This document shows, piece after piece, positions 33,601-40,787 of a stretch of 64,000 bases of DNA. The stretch is from positions 62,001 to 126,000 of the forward strand of contig JAEWMB010000022.1 in assembly GCA_023457255.1 (NCBI GenBank). Reading direction: 5' to 3'. Under the pieces are notes generated by a model. The model saw only the letters and a program-made list of their open reading frames with translations. It did not search any database and was not told the origin of the DNA. Origin of the DNA: Bacillota bacterium. Its GTDB lineage: Bacteria; Bacillota; Clostridia; Lachnospirales; Lachnospiraceae. Every line of letters begins with the position of its first letter. The first letter of the stretch is position 1. The translations under genes and the position numbers were made by a program.

Positions 33601-35813
33601 GTAATTCGGGAGACTTAAAGCTTCCGATTACAGTAACTTTCCAATATTTAAATGGAAGATCAGAGGATGCAGAGGTTACTTGGGATACACAGACCGTAGA
33701 TCTTTCGACAGAAGGCACCTATGTGGTATTGGGTACTGCAAATCCAGCTGCTCATAGCGGAAGATTTGGAACACAAGAAGTGAAGATGAAGGTCGTTGTA
33801 AAAGAGGATATTATTATTGCTCTTGAAACTTTACCAAATATAGAGGTGGCGACAGGCAGTACGGCAGAAGAATTAAGGAGTTTGCTGCCGGTTACCGCAG
33901 AAGCGGTATATCAGTCTGGTAAGAAAGCACCGGTTACGGTAAGTTGGAATACCGATGCAGCGGAAGAATTGCTTGCAGCAGGACAGGATTTCGTGCTAAT
34001 CGGAACAGTGGAGCAATATTCCCAAGCAATCACGATACAGATTGTGATTGGTTATAAGGCAGTTTGGAAATTCGACTTTGGTATTAATAAAAATGACGTA
34101 GCATCCGGTTGGAACGGGGTTACTGTAAATGCAAAGGGAGGAACAAAAACTGCAAAGGATCTTAACATTGAGTACACTAAGGAGAAGGGATTTGGATTCG
34201 AGAATCCTTCCACAATAGTAGAAGGACGAAATGAGAACTATACTCAGGAGGGAACTTTATCTCCTGCTGTATATAGGGACTTTGTTCTTCCGGCTGGTCA
34301 GACCTTTTTAGTAGATGTGCCGAACGGAACCTATCAATTGGAGTTTTCCGCAGGTTCTGCGTATAGCTGCAGTGTAGTTCTGACAGTAGATGGAGGAGAA
34401 TTTCCAGTCACAGCTTCTGTTAGCAATGCAGCGAATACTTATAATATTGGGAAAGTTTCCAGTGTTGCTGTGAAGAATGGCCAGATGAAAATGAGCTTTT
34501 CCGGAAATACACCCCGTATGAATATGATCATTATTAAAGAAATATCATTAGAAGAGACACCGGAGATAACAATAACTCCAACCCCTGGAGAGCCAACCCC
34601 GACACCGGAGGTAACAGTAACTCCGACCCCTGGAGAGCCAACCCCGACACCGGAGGTAACAGTAACTCCGACCCCTGAAGGGCCAACCCCGACATCGGAG
34701 CCGGTCTCTGGACCTACGGAAGAATCAAAGGATAAGTTTGAAGTTGAGGGGCTTAATAATGCGATAAGTTGGAGTGATGTCATCGATTATCTTGAAAATA
34801 CTACGGACAACGGACAGAGCAGTAATAATCTAGTGATTACTCTGGGTCAGAATTCCGTTGTTCCTAAGGAAGTATTCCATGCTCTTCGCGGCCAGGAGAC
34901 TGAACTTAAGATTCAATTTGAAGGATATAGCTGGTCTATTAAGGGTAAGAATATTACAGGTAATAAGCTTAATGATATTAACTTATCCATCGAAAGGAAT
35001 GTGACGGGTATTCCAAATACTGCAATCAATGGAATTGCGGACGAGAAATCTACCCTTCCGATTGGGCTTTCACATAATGGGGATTTCGGTCTTACGGCGA
35101 CACTTTCTATTGATTTAAGTAAGTACAATACCGATAAGATAGCAAATCTTTTCTATTACAATCCGATAACCGGAAGGCTTCAGCTGCAATCCGTATCCAG
35201 GGTAGATGGAAAAGGTATCGCTGACTTGAACTTTACACATGCATCCAAATATATTATTGTTCTGGATGAAAAAGTATTATTTACAGAGGCAATGAAAGAT
35301 ATCAGTGTGGAAGCAGCCGCAAGAACCTTGTATTTTGGAGGAAACCAAGATAATAAGACAAAACTTGAACTTAAGTTGCCAAAGGCGGTAGAAGAAGCTG
35401 TTCACCAGGAACTTATTGAAGTTAAGGTATCATATAAAACGGAAAATAATGCAGTTGCAGCAGTAACCGCTGACGGGGAGATTACAGCAAGAGGGAAAGG
35501 AAGAACTGTAATCACGGCAACAGTGACAATCGAAGATGTGACAGTGACTCTTTCCAATACGATCACAGTGAAGGCTGCACAACTTAAAATCCTTGACATG
35601 ACCGGAACTATGCAGGTGGGGGATCAATTCACATTTAAAGTAAGAAGTTATGGATATAAGCAATCCGAGATAAAATATATGACTGCCAAAAAATCTGTCG
35701 TAGTAATTGCCAAGACTACTGGAAAATCCAAAGCAGTATCTGCTGGAACAGATTATGTAGTTGTTACTTGTGGAACACTTACAAAGAAGATTAAGATAAC
35801 AGTAAAAAAATAA
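27657..35813 (+). CDS. giant secreted CE12-type esterase / PL11 rhamnogalacturonan lyase
   Basis: A 2718-residue exported protein. Approximate layout: signal peptide 1-32; beta-rich module 52-240; SGNH/CE12 acetylesterase 243-490 (ASDSTV, GHNDAT, DSTHLQ); fibronectin III 498-598; DFG-type beta module 600-744; two fibronectin III 746-942; PL11 rhamnogalacturonan lyase 957-1598, with DLNGDGD, DFDGDG and DVDGDG calcium-type loops; a fibronectin III apparently split by an inserted DFG module (halves 1599-1657 and 1831-1877, insert 1667-1829); three Ig-like (Big_4-like) domains 1878-2135; DFG module 2136-2299; Thr-Pro linker 2300-2358; C-terminal module 2360-2718. It has the same activities as the preceding giant but with the esterase before the lyase and only one esterase, so the pair probably act together on acetylated rhamnogalacturonan-I. 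Ribosome binding site AAAGGAGAG upstream of ATG. Domain borders are by eye. Confidence 0.9.
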   Translation: MRKKSKSKIYALSLVVSMIIGNLSGVSASASAYQTLDEAAGYTYYPTSEQVAVYDFGKEVTENTLYSGGNGHGFGDVNYPNPAAGWVGGIYQPRVSVESEGASYVKKVTNPATGKEVLEIGSKVWTETESTGYGVYTYENTSAFHVDLPNADYNVEITLVNPTDKAYTAYLEGENITKENNITVEPNESVTKTIAVILVDGRMDLKFLAESTATEEKSASVDKVYVSSVSIVRQATNAVTEKPTIFLASDSTVQTYDSYYYPQAGWGETLYQFFGEFVEERECENCSYSQSQTYETTKVVIENRAIGGRSSKSFIEEGKLDDLLEDVKPGDYVLVQWGHNDATTSRPNRYASIEEFNVALKYYIEGTRQRGGIPVLVTPVARYSPNANGTFASNFEGYRQAALQLGEVMSVPVLDLTKASIELCEAFGVEGAKALFLHLAAGEYPGAYAGGVADSTHLQRYGAYKFAQCVAKLIEDYEKDDQLEQLKTYLEFKIPAEVPEKVESVEVITVGSTSVSLSWAKAEGAELYYIYRMELMEGQNPDSVDFASAVKYSMSSAEKFTDKGCKSGKTYVYAVRAFNEKGLGELSLKSVVTTKSAMYKYDFDDASSNPVMDGWIQVTKNQMYDVSKGYGWLKAPGNGRYRGNNGNADSSAMADDFCMGEGEFALDLPNGDYEVVIYAGDLLSGTSTTKSSYTAEGIAIGTISVKTAIGTVAAIVRVVDGQLNIGVGGTNAYINGMEVTPLLLAPKGLIYQELQFNETNANFLINFEGIEGAVSYKVYQKSSTDEAFRFVKEINAADIGDLNALAMAASIGETMKYYVTAILADGTETAPSNTISIEMIDPSALPPGRPVNLKNVSTNREEIAISWDAVEGAITYNIYRSERLEGTKGYTGYKKVGVSKEPFYTDMEEGLTVNIPYYYKVQATGRGGVGELSAVLTTPVTETLVRKAAEKLTDRALAAVDLSGNKGGEINVTTKDMNGNELTSGVYLSWRLFEADPADVTFDIYRNNTKIASNLTVTNCVDPDGTANDLYKVIGSSDSSLGVVLKQVETRTWKNYYIEMQLDKPADQVMPDEKIATYTANDMSVGDLNGDGDYELIIKWAPSNGQDNSKDGYTGTTILDAYDIDTATGEAVLLWRIDLGVNIRSGAHYTQFQVWDFDGDGSAEVMCKTADGSTSYQNINGVLEETGYVGACSASELPTNLRNGANDYRNASGYVLSGPEYLTIFDGETGRILDTTDYIPARGSVDAWGDAYGNRVDRFLSATAYLDGENPTAIFARGYYTRTCVTAYDFVDINGDGTGDKLKVRWAFDTKNEPNGKDLEAQGNHGLSVNDVDGDGRDEIIYGAIVLDHDGSLKFSTGLGHGDAMHVSDFIPSRPGLEIFSVHEHTNAKYQVEMHDAETGEILWGYFTGKDTGRGVAADVDPNYPGAEMWANAAWNGIDGGLYSSLSTLEKFIKIADKTPSVNFSLFWDGDLLSELQDHKFIDDGTRYEPVNVNLTKWNYTVKSSEKLLESSEILTSNGTKGNLGLVADILGDWREEIIARSSADNSKIRIYTSTIQTDYMLPCLMENDAYRIGIAWQNVGYNQPANLSYLLSEGLMTSRLMAGKVTSTSATIIFTEASDGVYGHEITGYEVYRAKENGTYEKIDMLELDELIEVTEGGQMIEEPVEYKFDFGSKALQEGWIPINANSPAYEEHGTYGFTQASKALGYSDKAYSSNTSELAAMYNDCVLGWNDIEAYEFKVKVPNGTYEVIYYTYNGSGSQYNQVAVEGKNLPDIRRGSSSITEIVHSVAVEVEDGTIDVINKSSKSGNPAIYFNGLTIKRIVEETQPSEGTFYGFADETVEADTTYYYKIAAVVNGKTSFLSEAVTLRTSVDIGEVPEFTLEDIVEDAFIPEGSTAASLLPAEIKVIDKGGNETMAKAVWDISSLNIAVPGDYVVKAMLDGLTQPIEKSVKVIPNRIVSYEFAGYTKTGNEEPYYTAEAVRNSGDLKLPITVTFQYLNGRSEDAEVTWDTQTVDLSTEGTYVVLGTANPAAHSGRFGTQEVKMKVVVKEDIIIALETLPNIEVATGSTAEELRSLLPVTAEAVYQSGKKAPVTVSWNTDAAEELLAAGQDFVLIGTVEQYSQAITIQIVIGYKAVWKFDFGINKNDVASGWNGVTVNAKGGTKTAKDLNIEYTKEKGFGFENPSTIVEGRNENYTQEGTLSPAVYRDFVLPAGQTFLVDVPNGTYQLEFSAGSAYSCSVVLTVDGGEFPVTASVSNAANTYNIGKVSSVAVKNGQMKMSFSGNTPRMNMIIIKEISLEETPEITITPTPGEPTPTPEVTVTPTPGEPTPTPEVTVTPTPEGPTPTSEPVSGPTEESKDKFEVEGLNNAISWSDVIDYLENTTDNGQSSNNLVITLGQNSVVPKEVFHALRGQETELKIQFEGYSWSIKGKNITGNKLNDINLSIERNVTGIPNTAINGIADEKSTLPIGLSHNGDFGLTATLSIDLSKYNTDKIANLFYYNPITGRLQLQSVSRVDGKGIADLNFTHASKYIIVLDEKVLFTEAMKDISVEAAARTLYFGGNQDNKTKLELKLPKAVEEAVHQELIEVKVSYKTENNAVAAVTADGEITARGKGRTVITATVTIEDVTVTLSNTITVKAAQLKILDMTGTMQVGDQFTFKVRSYGYKQSEIKYMTAKKSVVVIAKTTGKSKAVSAGTDYVVVTCGTLTKKIKITVKK
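34593..34704 (+). repeat. 45-base tandem repeat encoding Thr-Pro linker
   Basis: Units begin at 34593, 34638 and 34683 with a 45-base period (the last partial). They encode a PTPTPEVTVTPTPGE-type linker like that of the upstream giant but with a longer unit. Confidence 0.85.
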
Positions 35814-35852
35814 GGATGTTTGGAAAACGAGATTTAGAGTTCTCGCATAAGT

Positions 35853-35908
35853 AACGGAGGGGTGCCCTTTGAGTCATGAAATGATTCAAGGGACACCCTC
35901 CGTTTATA
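35853..35908 (+). terminator. Rho-independent terminator of the pectin-degradation genes
   Basis: AACGGAGGG at 35853-35861 pairs with CCCTCCGTT near 35896-35904 and pairing continues inward to a small loop at ATGAAAT; followed by TATAT. The very long GC-rich stem makes it a strong stop after the second giant gene. Confidence 0.85.
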
Positions 35909-36133
35909 TAAAAACACCTAAGTGACCCTTGGTTAATTGAAAGATAATTGCGGCGGTTGTCACCGGATTTGATTGAAGGAAAAAAGAGAAGAATAGTATT
36001 CAAACCTTGATTTCTGTATCTTGTAACTTTGATTTTACAAATGAAACATTTAGTTTAATGACTAAATAAATTATTTTATCATTAAAATTAACACTTATAG
36101 ATAAAAATATTAAAAATTTTACAAGAATTTTAG

Positions 36134-36162
36134 TTTACTTCTTACGAAATGAGTGTTAAAAT
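36134..36162 (+). promoter_or_regulatory. promoter of the CdaR-like regulator and ftsEX genes
   Basis: TTTACT at 36134-36139, 17-base spacer, TAAAAT at 36157-36162, about 130 bases before the regulator start. The -35 is imperfect. Confidence 0.45.
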
Positions 36163-36290
36163 GGAAAGCAAGATAATGATTTTAGCAGTATGAATTGATA
36201 TACTGACACAAAATTAATAAAATTATAGCTTTACTCCATAAATTCACTCCCTGGTGAAGCAGTGAAGAATAAGAAAGGTTCGGTGTATGT

Positions 36291-37379
36291 ATGATTTCTA
36301 ATCAAATCCTTCAAAATACGATTGAAGGCCTGAAAGCCATTACAAGAATTGATATCTGCGTAATGGACACAGAAGGAAAAGCGTTGGCAAGTACTATCAG
36401 TAATGCTGACGAATATGAGAATGCAGTGCTTGCATTTGTGGATTCCCCTGCGGATAGTCAAGTATTACAGGGATACCAATTTTTCAAGGTGTTTGATGAA
36501 CATCAGCTTGAATATGTCATTTTAGTAAAAGGTGATAGTGATGATGTGTATATGGTTGGTAAGATTGCTTCCTTCCAGATACAAAATCTTTTGGTTGCAT
36601 ATAAGGAAAGATATGATAAGGATAACTTTATCAAGAATCTTCTTCTGGACAACCTCTTACTTGTAGACATCTATAACCGTGCTAAGAAGCTTCATATTGA
36701 GACGGATGTCAGACGAGTTGTATTTATTATTGAGACAAAGAATGAGAAGGATACGAATGCCTTAGAAACTGTTCGCGGCTTGTTTTCCACTAAGACAAAA
36801 GACTTCATTACTGCCGTAGATGAGAAGAATATCATTTTAGTAAAAGAAGTAAAGCAGAATGAAAACTATGATGACCTAATGAAGACTGCCAAAGTTATAC
36901 TAGATATGTTAAATACCGAAGCTATGACAAAAGTTCATGTAGCATTTGGTACCATCGTTAATGAGATTAAAGATGTCTCCCGTTCTTATAAGGAAGCAAA
37001 GATGGCTTTAGATGTAGGTAAGATTTTTTATAGCGGACGTAATGTAGTTGCGTATAGCAACCTTGGAATCGGACGTTTGATCTATCAGCTGCCTATGCCG
37101 CTATGCAAGATGTTTATCCGTGAAATCTTTGATGGTAAATCTCCGGATGATTTCGACGAAGAAACATTGACAACAATTAATAAGTTCTTTGAGAATAGCT
37201 TGAATGTGTCCGAGACTTCCAGACAGCTATACATTCATAGAAATACCTTGGTTTATCGTTTGGATAAACTTCAAAAGAGTACAAATCTGGACCTTCGTGT
37301 TTTTGAAGATGCGATTACCTTCAAGATTGCCTTAATGGTTGTTAAATACATGAAGTATATGGAGAGTATGGAATATTAA
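36291..37379 (+). CDS. CdaR/PucR-type transcriptional regulator
   Basis: A 362-residue protein with an N-terminal ligand-binding-like region of the sugar-diacid recognition type (residues 1-115, starting with SNQILQNTIEGLKAITRIDICVMD split over a PAS-like fold), a central GGDEF-like domain lacking catalytic motifs (about 140-265), and a C-terminal PucR-type helix-turn-helix (residues 295-355, with ETSRQLYIHRNTLVYRLDKL). Such proteins regulate carbon metabolism genes in response to small ligands. Here it precedes ftsE and ftsX; the gap to ftsE is about 100 bases with a hairpin but no clear terminator, so it may be transcribed with them. Whether it controls them is not shown. It also follows the pectin locus, an alternative target. 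Confidence 0.85.
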   Translation: MISNQILQNTIEGLKAITRIDICVMDTEGKALASTISNADEYENAVLAFVDSPADSQVLQGYQFFKVFDEHQLEYVILVKGDSDDVYMVGKIASFQIQNLLVAYKERYDKDNFIKNLLLDNLLLVDIYNRAKKLHIETDVRRVVFIIETKNEKDTNALETVRGLFSTKTKDFITAVDEKNIILVKEVKQNENYDDLMKTAKVILDMLNTEAMTKVHVAFGTIVNEIKDVSRSYKEAKMALDVGKIFYSGRNVVAYSNLGIGRLIYQLPMPLCKMFIREIFDGKSPDDFDEETLTTINKFFENSLNVSETSRQLYIHRNTLVYRLDKLQKSTNLDLRVFEDAITFKIALMVVKYMKYMESMEY

Positions 37380-37403
37380 TTCACAGCAACAAAAGAATGC
37401 TTT

Positions 37404-37456
37404 ATTGCCGCTGTTCCGGTAAGCTTCGTCTGACGATAGGCTGGTGCAGCGGCAAT
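37404..37456 (+). other. hairpin in the leader of ftsE
   Basis: ATTGCCGCTG (37404-37413) pairs perfectly with CAGCGGCAAT (37447-37456), loop of 33 bases. No T-run follows. May tune expression between the regulator and ftsE. Confidence 0.5.
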
Positions 37457-37483
37457 ATTAGGATACATGGAAAGGATATTATT

Positions 37484-38224
37484 ATGACCGGAACTTATGA
37501 TATTAATAATGATTTAAGAGACATAGAAACTCCGGTAATCCTATTTCAGAATGTTAGTAAGGATTATCAAAAGGGAACACACGCAATAAATAACATAAGC
37601 TTCGAAATCCGTAAAGGTGAATTTGTCTTTATTGTTGGGTCAAGCGGCTCCGGTAAATCGACCTTGATTAAATTAATGCTGAAAGAAATCAAACCAACCA
37701 GTGGAAAAGTATTTGTAGCGGGAAGAGAGCTTTCCAGATTAAAACGCTGGCAGGTTTGTAAATATAGAAGAACAATTGGAGTAGTGTTTCAAGACTTTCG
37801 CTTGCTGCCAGACCGTACGGTATTTGAGAATGTTGCATTTGCTCAGAGGGTGATTGAATCACCTGCAAGGGAAATACGAAGGCAAACTCCAAAGATGCTT
37901 TCTATCGTAGGGTTATCTGAAAAACATAAATCTTATCCTAAGGAGCTATCCGGTGGAGAACAACAAAGAGTTGCTCTGGCGAGAGCACTTGTGAATAATC
38001 CTGTAATGCTGCTTGCAGATGAGCCGACAGGTAATCTTGATCCAAAAAATTCTTGGGAAATTATGCGATTGCTAGACGAAGTGAATAAGCGCGGAACTAC
38101 GGTTGTGGTAGTTACTCATAATCGTGAAATTGTGGATGCGATGCAAAAGAGAGTTATTACGATGAAAAATGGTGTTCTCATCAGTGATAATAAAAAAGGT
38201 GGGTATGCACATGCCAAAAATTAG
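37484..38224 (+). CDS. ftsE: cell division ABC ATPase FtsE
   Basis: A 246-residue ABC ATPase. Walker A GSSGSGKST, Q-loop VFQDFRLLPDRTV, signature LSGGEQQRV, Walker B LLADEPTGNLD and H-loop THNRE are all intact. The QDFRLL segment and the following ftsX gene identify FtsE, which binds ATP in the cytoplasm and, through FtsX, activates peptidoglycan hydrolases at the septum or side wall. The frame is open to 37397, but ATG 37484 has an AAGGA ribosome binding site and starts about 17 residues before the domain; earlier codons lie in the leader hairpin. It overlaps the ftsX start by 14 bases. Confidence 0.92.
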   Translation: MTGTYDINNDLRDIETPVILFQNVSKDYQKGTHAINNISFEIRKGEFVFIVGSSGSGKSTLIKLMLKEIKPTSGKVFVAGRELSRLKRWQVCKYRRTIGVVFQDFRLLPDRTVFENVAFAQRVIESPAREIRRQTPKMLSIVGLSEKHKSYPKELSGGEQQRVALARALVNNPVMLLADEPTGNLDPKNSWEIMRLLDEVNKRGTTVVVVTHNREIVDAMQKRVITMKNGVLISDNKKGGYAHAKN

Positions 38225-39122
38225 TACAATTGCTTATAGTGTGAAACAGGGCACAAAAAATATAAAACGGAACCGTATGTTTTCTTTAGCGTCCATAGGA
38301 ACGATAACGACCTGTTTGTTTTTGTTCGGAATTTTCTATTGTATTTTGATGAACTTTGAACATATTATTAAGAATGCGGAGCAAGGTGTCAGTGTCACTG
38401 TCTTCTTTGAGGAAGGAATTACCTCAAAAGAAATTGAACTGATAGGTGGGAAAATAGGGCAGAGAGCAGAAGTTGCGAGATACGATTTTGTAACGGCAGA
38501 AGATGCATGGGAGGAATATAAGAATACCAGGATTGATCCGGAACATGCAGCCAGCTTTGGTGACGATAATCCACTTGAGGATTCTGCTCATTATATTGTG
38601 TACTTAAATGACGTGGAGATGCAAGAAGTATTAGTACGGTATCTCCAAACGATACCGGGAGTAAGACTGGTTAATAATTCAGAAGCAATTGCCAATGTCT
38701 TGTCCGGAGTAAATAAAGGCTTAGCCTTTGGAACAACAGCAATTATTGTAATACTACTAGGTGTTGCGGTGTTTTTGATCAGCACGACGGTTACTATGGG
38801 TATTTCTGTACGGAAACAGGAAATCTCAATTATGAAATTGATTGGTGCAACCGACTTCTTTATAAGAGCGCCATTTATTGTGGAAGGTATTATAATAGGA
38901 TTGGTGGGGGCTATACTTCCTTTGGGTCTGCTGCATGTGCTTTATAATAAGGGAGTTAATTATCTCATGACCAGCTTTAGCAGCCCCTTAAAGAAAGCAG
39001 ACTTTTTAGCAACCGGTACAATGTTTAGGACGCTAGTCCCAGTATGTCTGTTAATTGGAGTGGGAATAGGTTTCTTAGGTAGTTTTATTACTCTAGGAAA
39101 GCAGCTTAGAAAAATCAGTTAA
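38211..39122 (+). CDS. ftsX: cell division protein FtsX
   Basis: A 303-residue FtsX-type permease: one N-terminal membrane helix (residues 25-45), a large extracellular domain (about 50-165, where the hydrolase partner binds in known FtsX proteins), and three C-terminal helices (about 180-205, 225-250 and 275-300) with the conserved ISIMKLIGATDFFIRAPF cytoplasmic loop. ATG 38211 is eight bases after AAGGTGG; ATG 38205 is too close. It forms the FtsEX complex with the preceding protein and is followed 42 bases later by an EnvC-like coiled-coil M23 gene, the expected partner. Confidence 0.92.
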   Translation: MPKISTIAYSVKQGTKNIKRNRMFSLASIGTITTCLFLFGIFYCILMNFEHIIKNAEQGVSVTVFFEEGITSKEIELIGGKIGQRAEVARYDFVTAEDAWEEYKNTRIDPEHAASFGDDNPLEDSAHYIVYLNDVEMQEVLVRYLQTIPGVRLVNNSEAIANVLSGVNKGLAFGTTAIIVILLGVAVFLISTTVTMGISVRKQEISIMKLIGATDFFIRAPFIVEGIIIGLVGAILPLGLLHVLYNKGVNYLMTSFSSPLKKADFLATGTMFRTLVPVCLLIGVGIGFLGSFITLGKQLRKIS

Positions 39123-39130
39123 TTTACCAA

Positions 39131-39159
39131 TGCGCAAAAGGCGAGCGCAGGAATAGGAG
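39131..39159 (+). promoter_or_regulatory. GC-capped leader hairpin plus ribosome binding site (envC-like gene)
   Basis: TGCGC (39131-39135) and GCGCA (39145-39149) enclose a 9-base loop; AGGAATAGGAG follows directly and then the start at 39165. Same design as at 40755, 45640, 47215 and 55525. Confidence 0.55.
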
Positions 39160-39164
39160 TAGTG

Positions 39165-40574
39165 ATGAAACAAAAGAAGCCGATAAAGAAACAAGGAGTA
39201 ATGAAAATAAGGAAAAAGAAAGTATATCGAATGGTCACTTGCGGACTTGTTATGGCACTTTCCGTACCTTTTATAAGTATTGGCTTTCAAGAACGAAATA
39301 ATATAGCTGCGAAGGCTTCGTCTACACCCAAACTAGCGGTACTGGGTGGAGGTTATACTATTTTTTTTAATAAAACTTACGAAGAAAAGCTAAAAGAAGC
39401 AGAACAAAAGAAAAAAGAGTTAGAACAGAATAAAAAAGATACGGAAAAAAAACTGGCAGATTTAGAAAAAAATAAAAATGATATCTTAAAATACATTGAG
39501 GCATTAGACATTCAGTTAAATGAGCTTACCTTGCATTTAGAGGAATTAGAGACTTCGATAACAGATGCAAAGGCAGAACTTGAGATAACCAGAGCTAATC
39601 TAAAGGTGGCAAAAGAAACAGAAGCGAAACAGTATGAGACAATGAAGAAACGTGTACAATATCTTTATGAGAATGGTTCAGAGGATATCTTAGATGTTTT
39701 CTTAAGTTCAGGAAGTATTGTTGAATTTTTAAATCAAGTAGAATACTCTAAAAAAATCACGGAATATGATAATAATCTGTTAAAGCGTTACACTGAAACC
39801 AAGGAAGAAATCATTAGACAGGAAGTATATCAGCAAGCGAAGCTTCAAGAGTTGGAAGCACTGGAAGCAAGTGCTCTTTATGAACAGGAGACTTTGCTTG
39901 TGCTTTCTGCTCAAAAGGGTGATGAAATCATTCGATATACGGAAGCAATCGGAGCAAACGAAGAGTTGTTTGCGGAATATTCCAATGAAATAGCAAATCA
40001 AGAAAAGAATATTGATGATATTAAAGAAGAAGAACGAAAGCGTATTGAGGAAGAAGAACGGAAGAGAAAAGAGGAAGAAGAGCGAAGACGTAAGGAAGAG
40101 GAGGAGCGAAGAAAGCAAGAAGAAGCGAATCGGAACTCTGATGCTTCAAGTATAGAACAAACCGATTATAAGGAGTTAAGCCAGATGATATGGCCATTAC
40201 CTGGAGATCCTAATGTTTATAGTAAATTTGGCTATCGTAATGCACCAACTGCCGGAGCAAGTACTTATCACAGAGGGGTTGATATCGGCGGTGCAATGGG
40301 AGCCGGTATTGTGGCATCTTTAGCTGGAGAAGTGGTAACTGCTTCCTATAGTCTTTCCGGGGGGAATTATGTAGTAGTTGATCATGGAAATGGTGTTCAG
40401 ACAAGGTATTTGCATTGTTCAAAACTATTAGTTAGTGCCGGCGATACGGTTAAGCAGGGGCAGGTTATTGCAAAGGTCGGATCTACCGGTATTTCTACCG
40501 GCCCTCACTTACATTTTAGTTTAGTGTTAAATGGAACTTATGTTGATCCACTTAAATACATAAGTTACAATTAA
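39165..40574 (+). CDS. EnvC-like coiled-coil M23 peptidase (FtsEX partner)
   Basis: A 469-residue exported protein. After a long basic N-terminus and a hydrophobic signal/anchor (residues 20-45) comes an extended coiled coil from about 65 to 325, ending in a highly charged Glu/Arg/Lys stretch (about 285-325), then a LytM/M23 domain (345-469). The M23 zinc motifs are present: HxxxD in YHRGVDIG near 369 and HLH in GPHLHFS near 449, so it may be an active endopeptidase, unlike E. coli EnvC which only activates amidases. The coiled coil should bind the FtsX extracellular domain. The start is ATG 39165, five bases after AGGAG. Located in the ftsEX operon. Confidence 0.9.
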   Translation: MKQKKPIKKQGVMKIRKKKVYRMVTCGLVMALSVPFISIGFQERNNIAAKASSTPKLAVLGGGYTIFFNKTYEEKLKEAEQKKKELEQNKKDTEKKLADLEKNKNDILKYIEALDIQLNELTLHLEELETSITDAKAELEITRANLKVAKETEAKQYETMKKRVQYLYENGSEDILDVFLSSGSIVEFLNQVEYSKKITEYDNNLLKRYTETKEEIIRQEVYQQAKLQELEALEASALYEQETLLVLSAQKGDEIIRYTEAIGANEELFAEYSNEIANQEKNIDDIKEEERKRIEEEERKRKEEEERRRKEEEERRKQEEANRNSDASSIEQTDYKELSQMIWPLPGDPNVYSKFGYRNAPTAGASTYHRGVDIGGAMGAGIVASLAGEVVTASYSLSGGNYVVVDHGNGVQTRYLHCSKLLVSAGDTVKQGQVIAKVGSTGISTGPHLHFSLVLNGTYVDPLKYISYN

Positions 40575-40754
40575 TGATAATAAGATAATAGTAAGCCTAT
40601 GGTACGGCTCAATATTCGAGGTGCTTGTATCATGTCTAATTTCTATCGAGATTTGTGCCTGAAAAACCATGGAACAAAATCTCATTATACGCTGAGACAT
40701 GCGTAGGATTTGAAATAATATAGTACCTGCGTCATCTTAAGCACAAAATTAGTA

Positions 40755-40783
40755 TGCGCAAAGAACCAGCGCAGGATTGGAGG
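40755..40783 (+). promoter_or_regulatory. GC-capped leader hairpin plus ribosome binding site (ctpA-like gene)
   Basis: TGCGC (40755-40759) and GCGCA (40769-40773) with a 9-base loop, then GGATTGGAGG and the start at 40788. Nearly the same as the element before the envC-like gene. Confidence 0.55.
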
Positions 40784-40787
40784 TAGA

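Larger units (their letters stand above)
35814..36290. other. 477-base intergenic region
   Basis: Contains the terminator of the giant enzyme gene, then very AT-rich DNA with a promoter at 36134-36162. TTAACACT near 36089 and AGTGTTAA near 36152 form a distant inverted pair, the second overlapping the -10 box. No ORF seen. Confidence 0.5.

Noticed and set aside
15807..35813. Suspicion that the giant ORFs are assembly fusions of smaller genes
   Set aside because: Both frames are continuous, each has a single signal peptide, domains are joined by sensible linkers, and no internal ribosome binding site with signal peptide was noticed.
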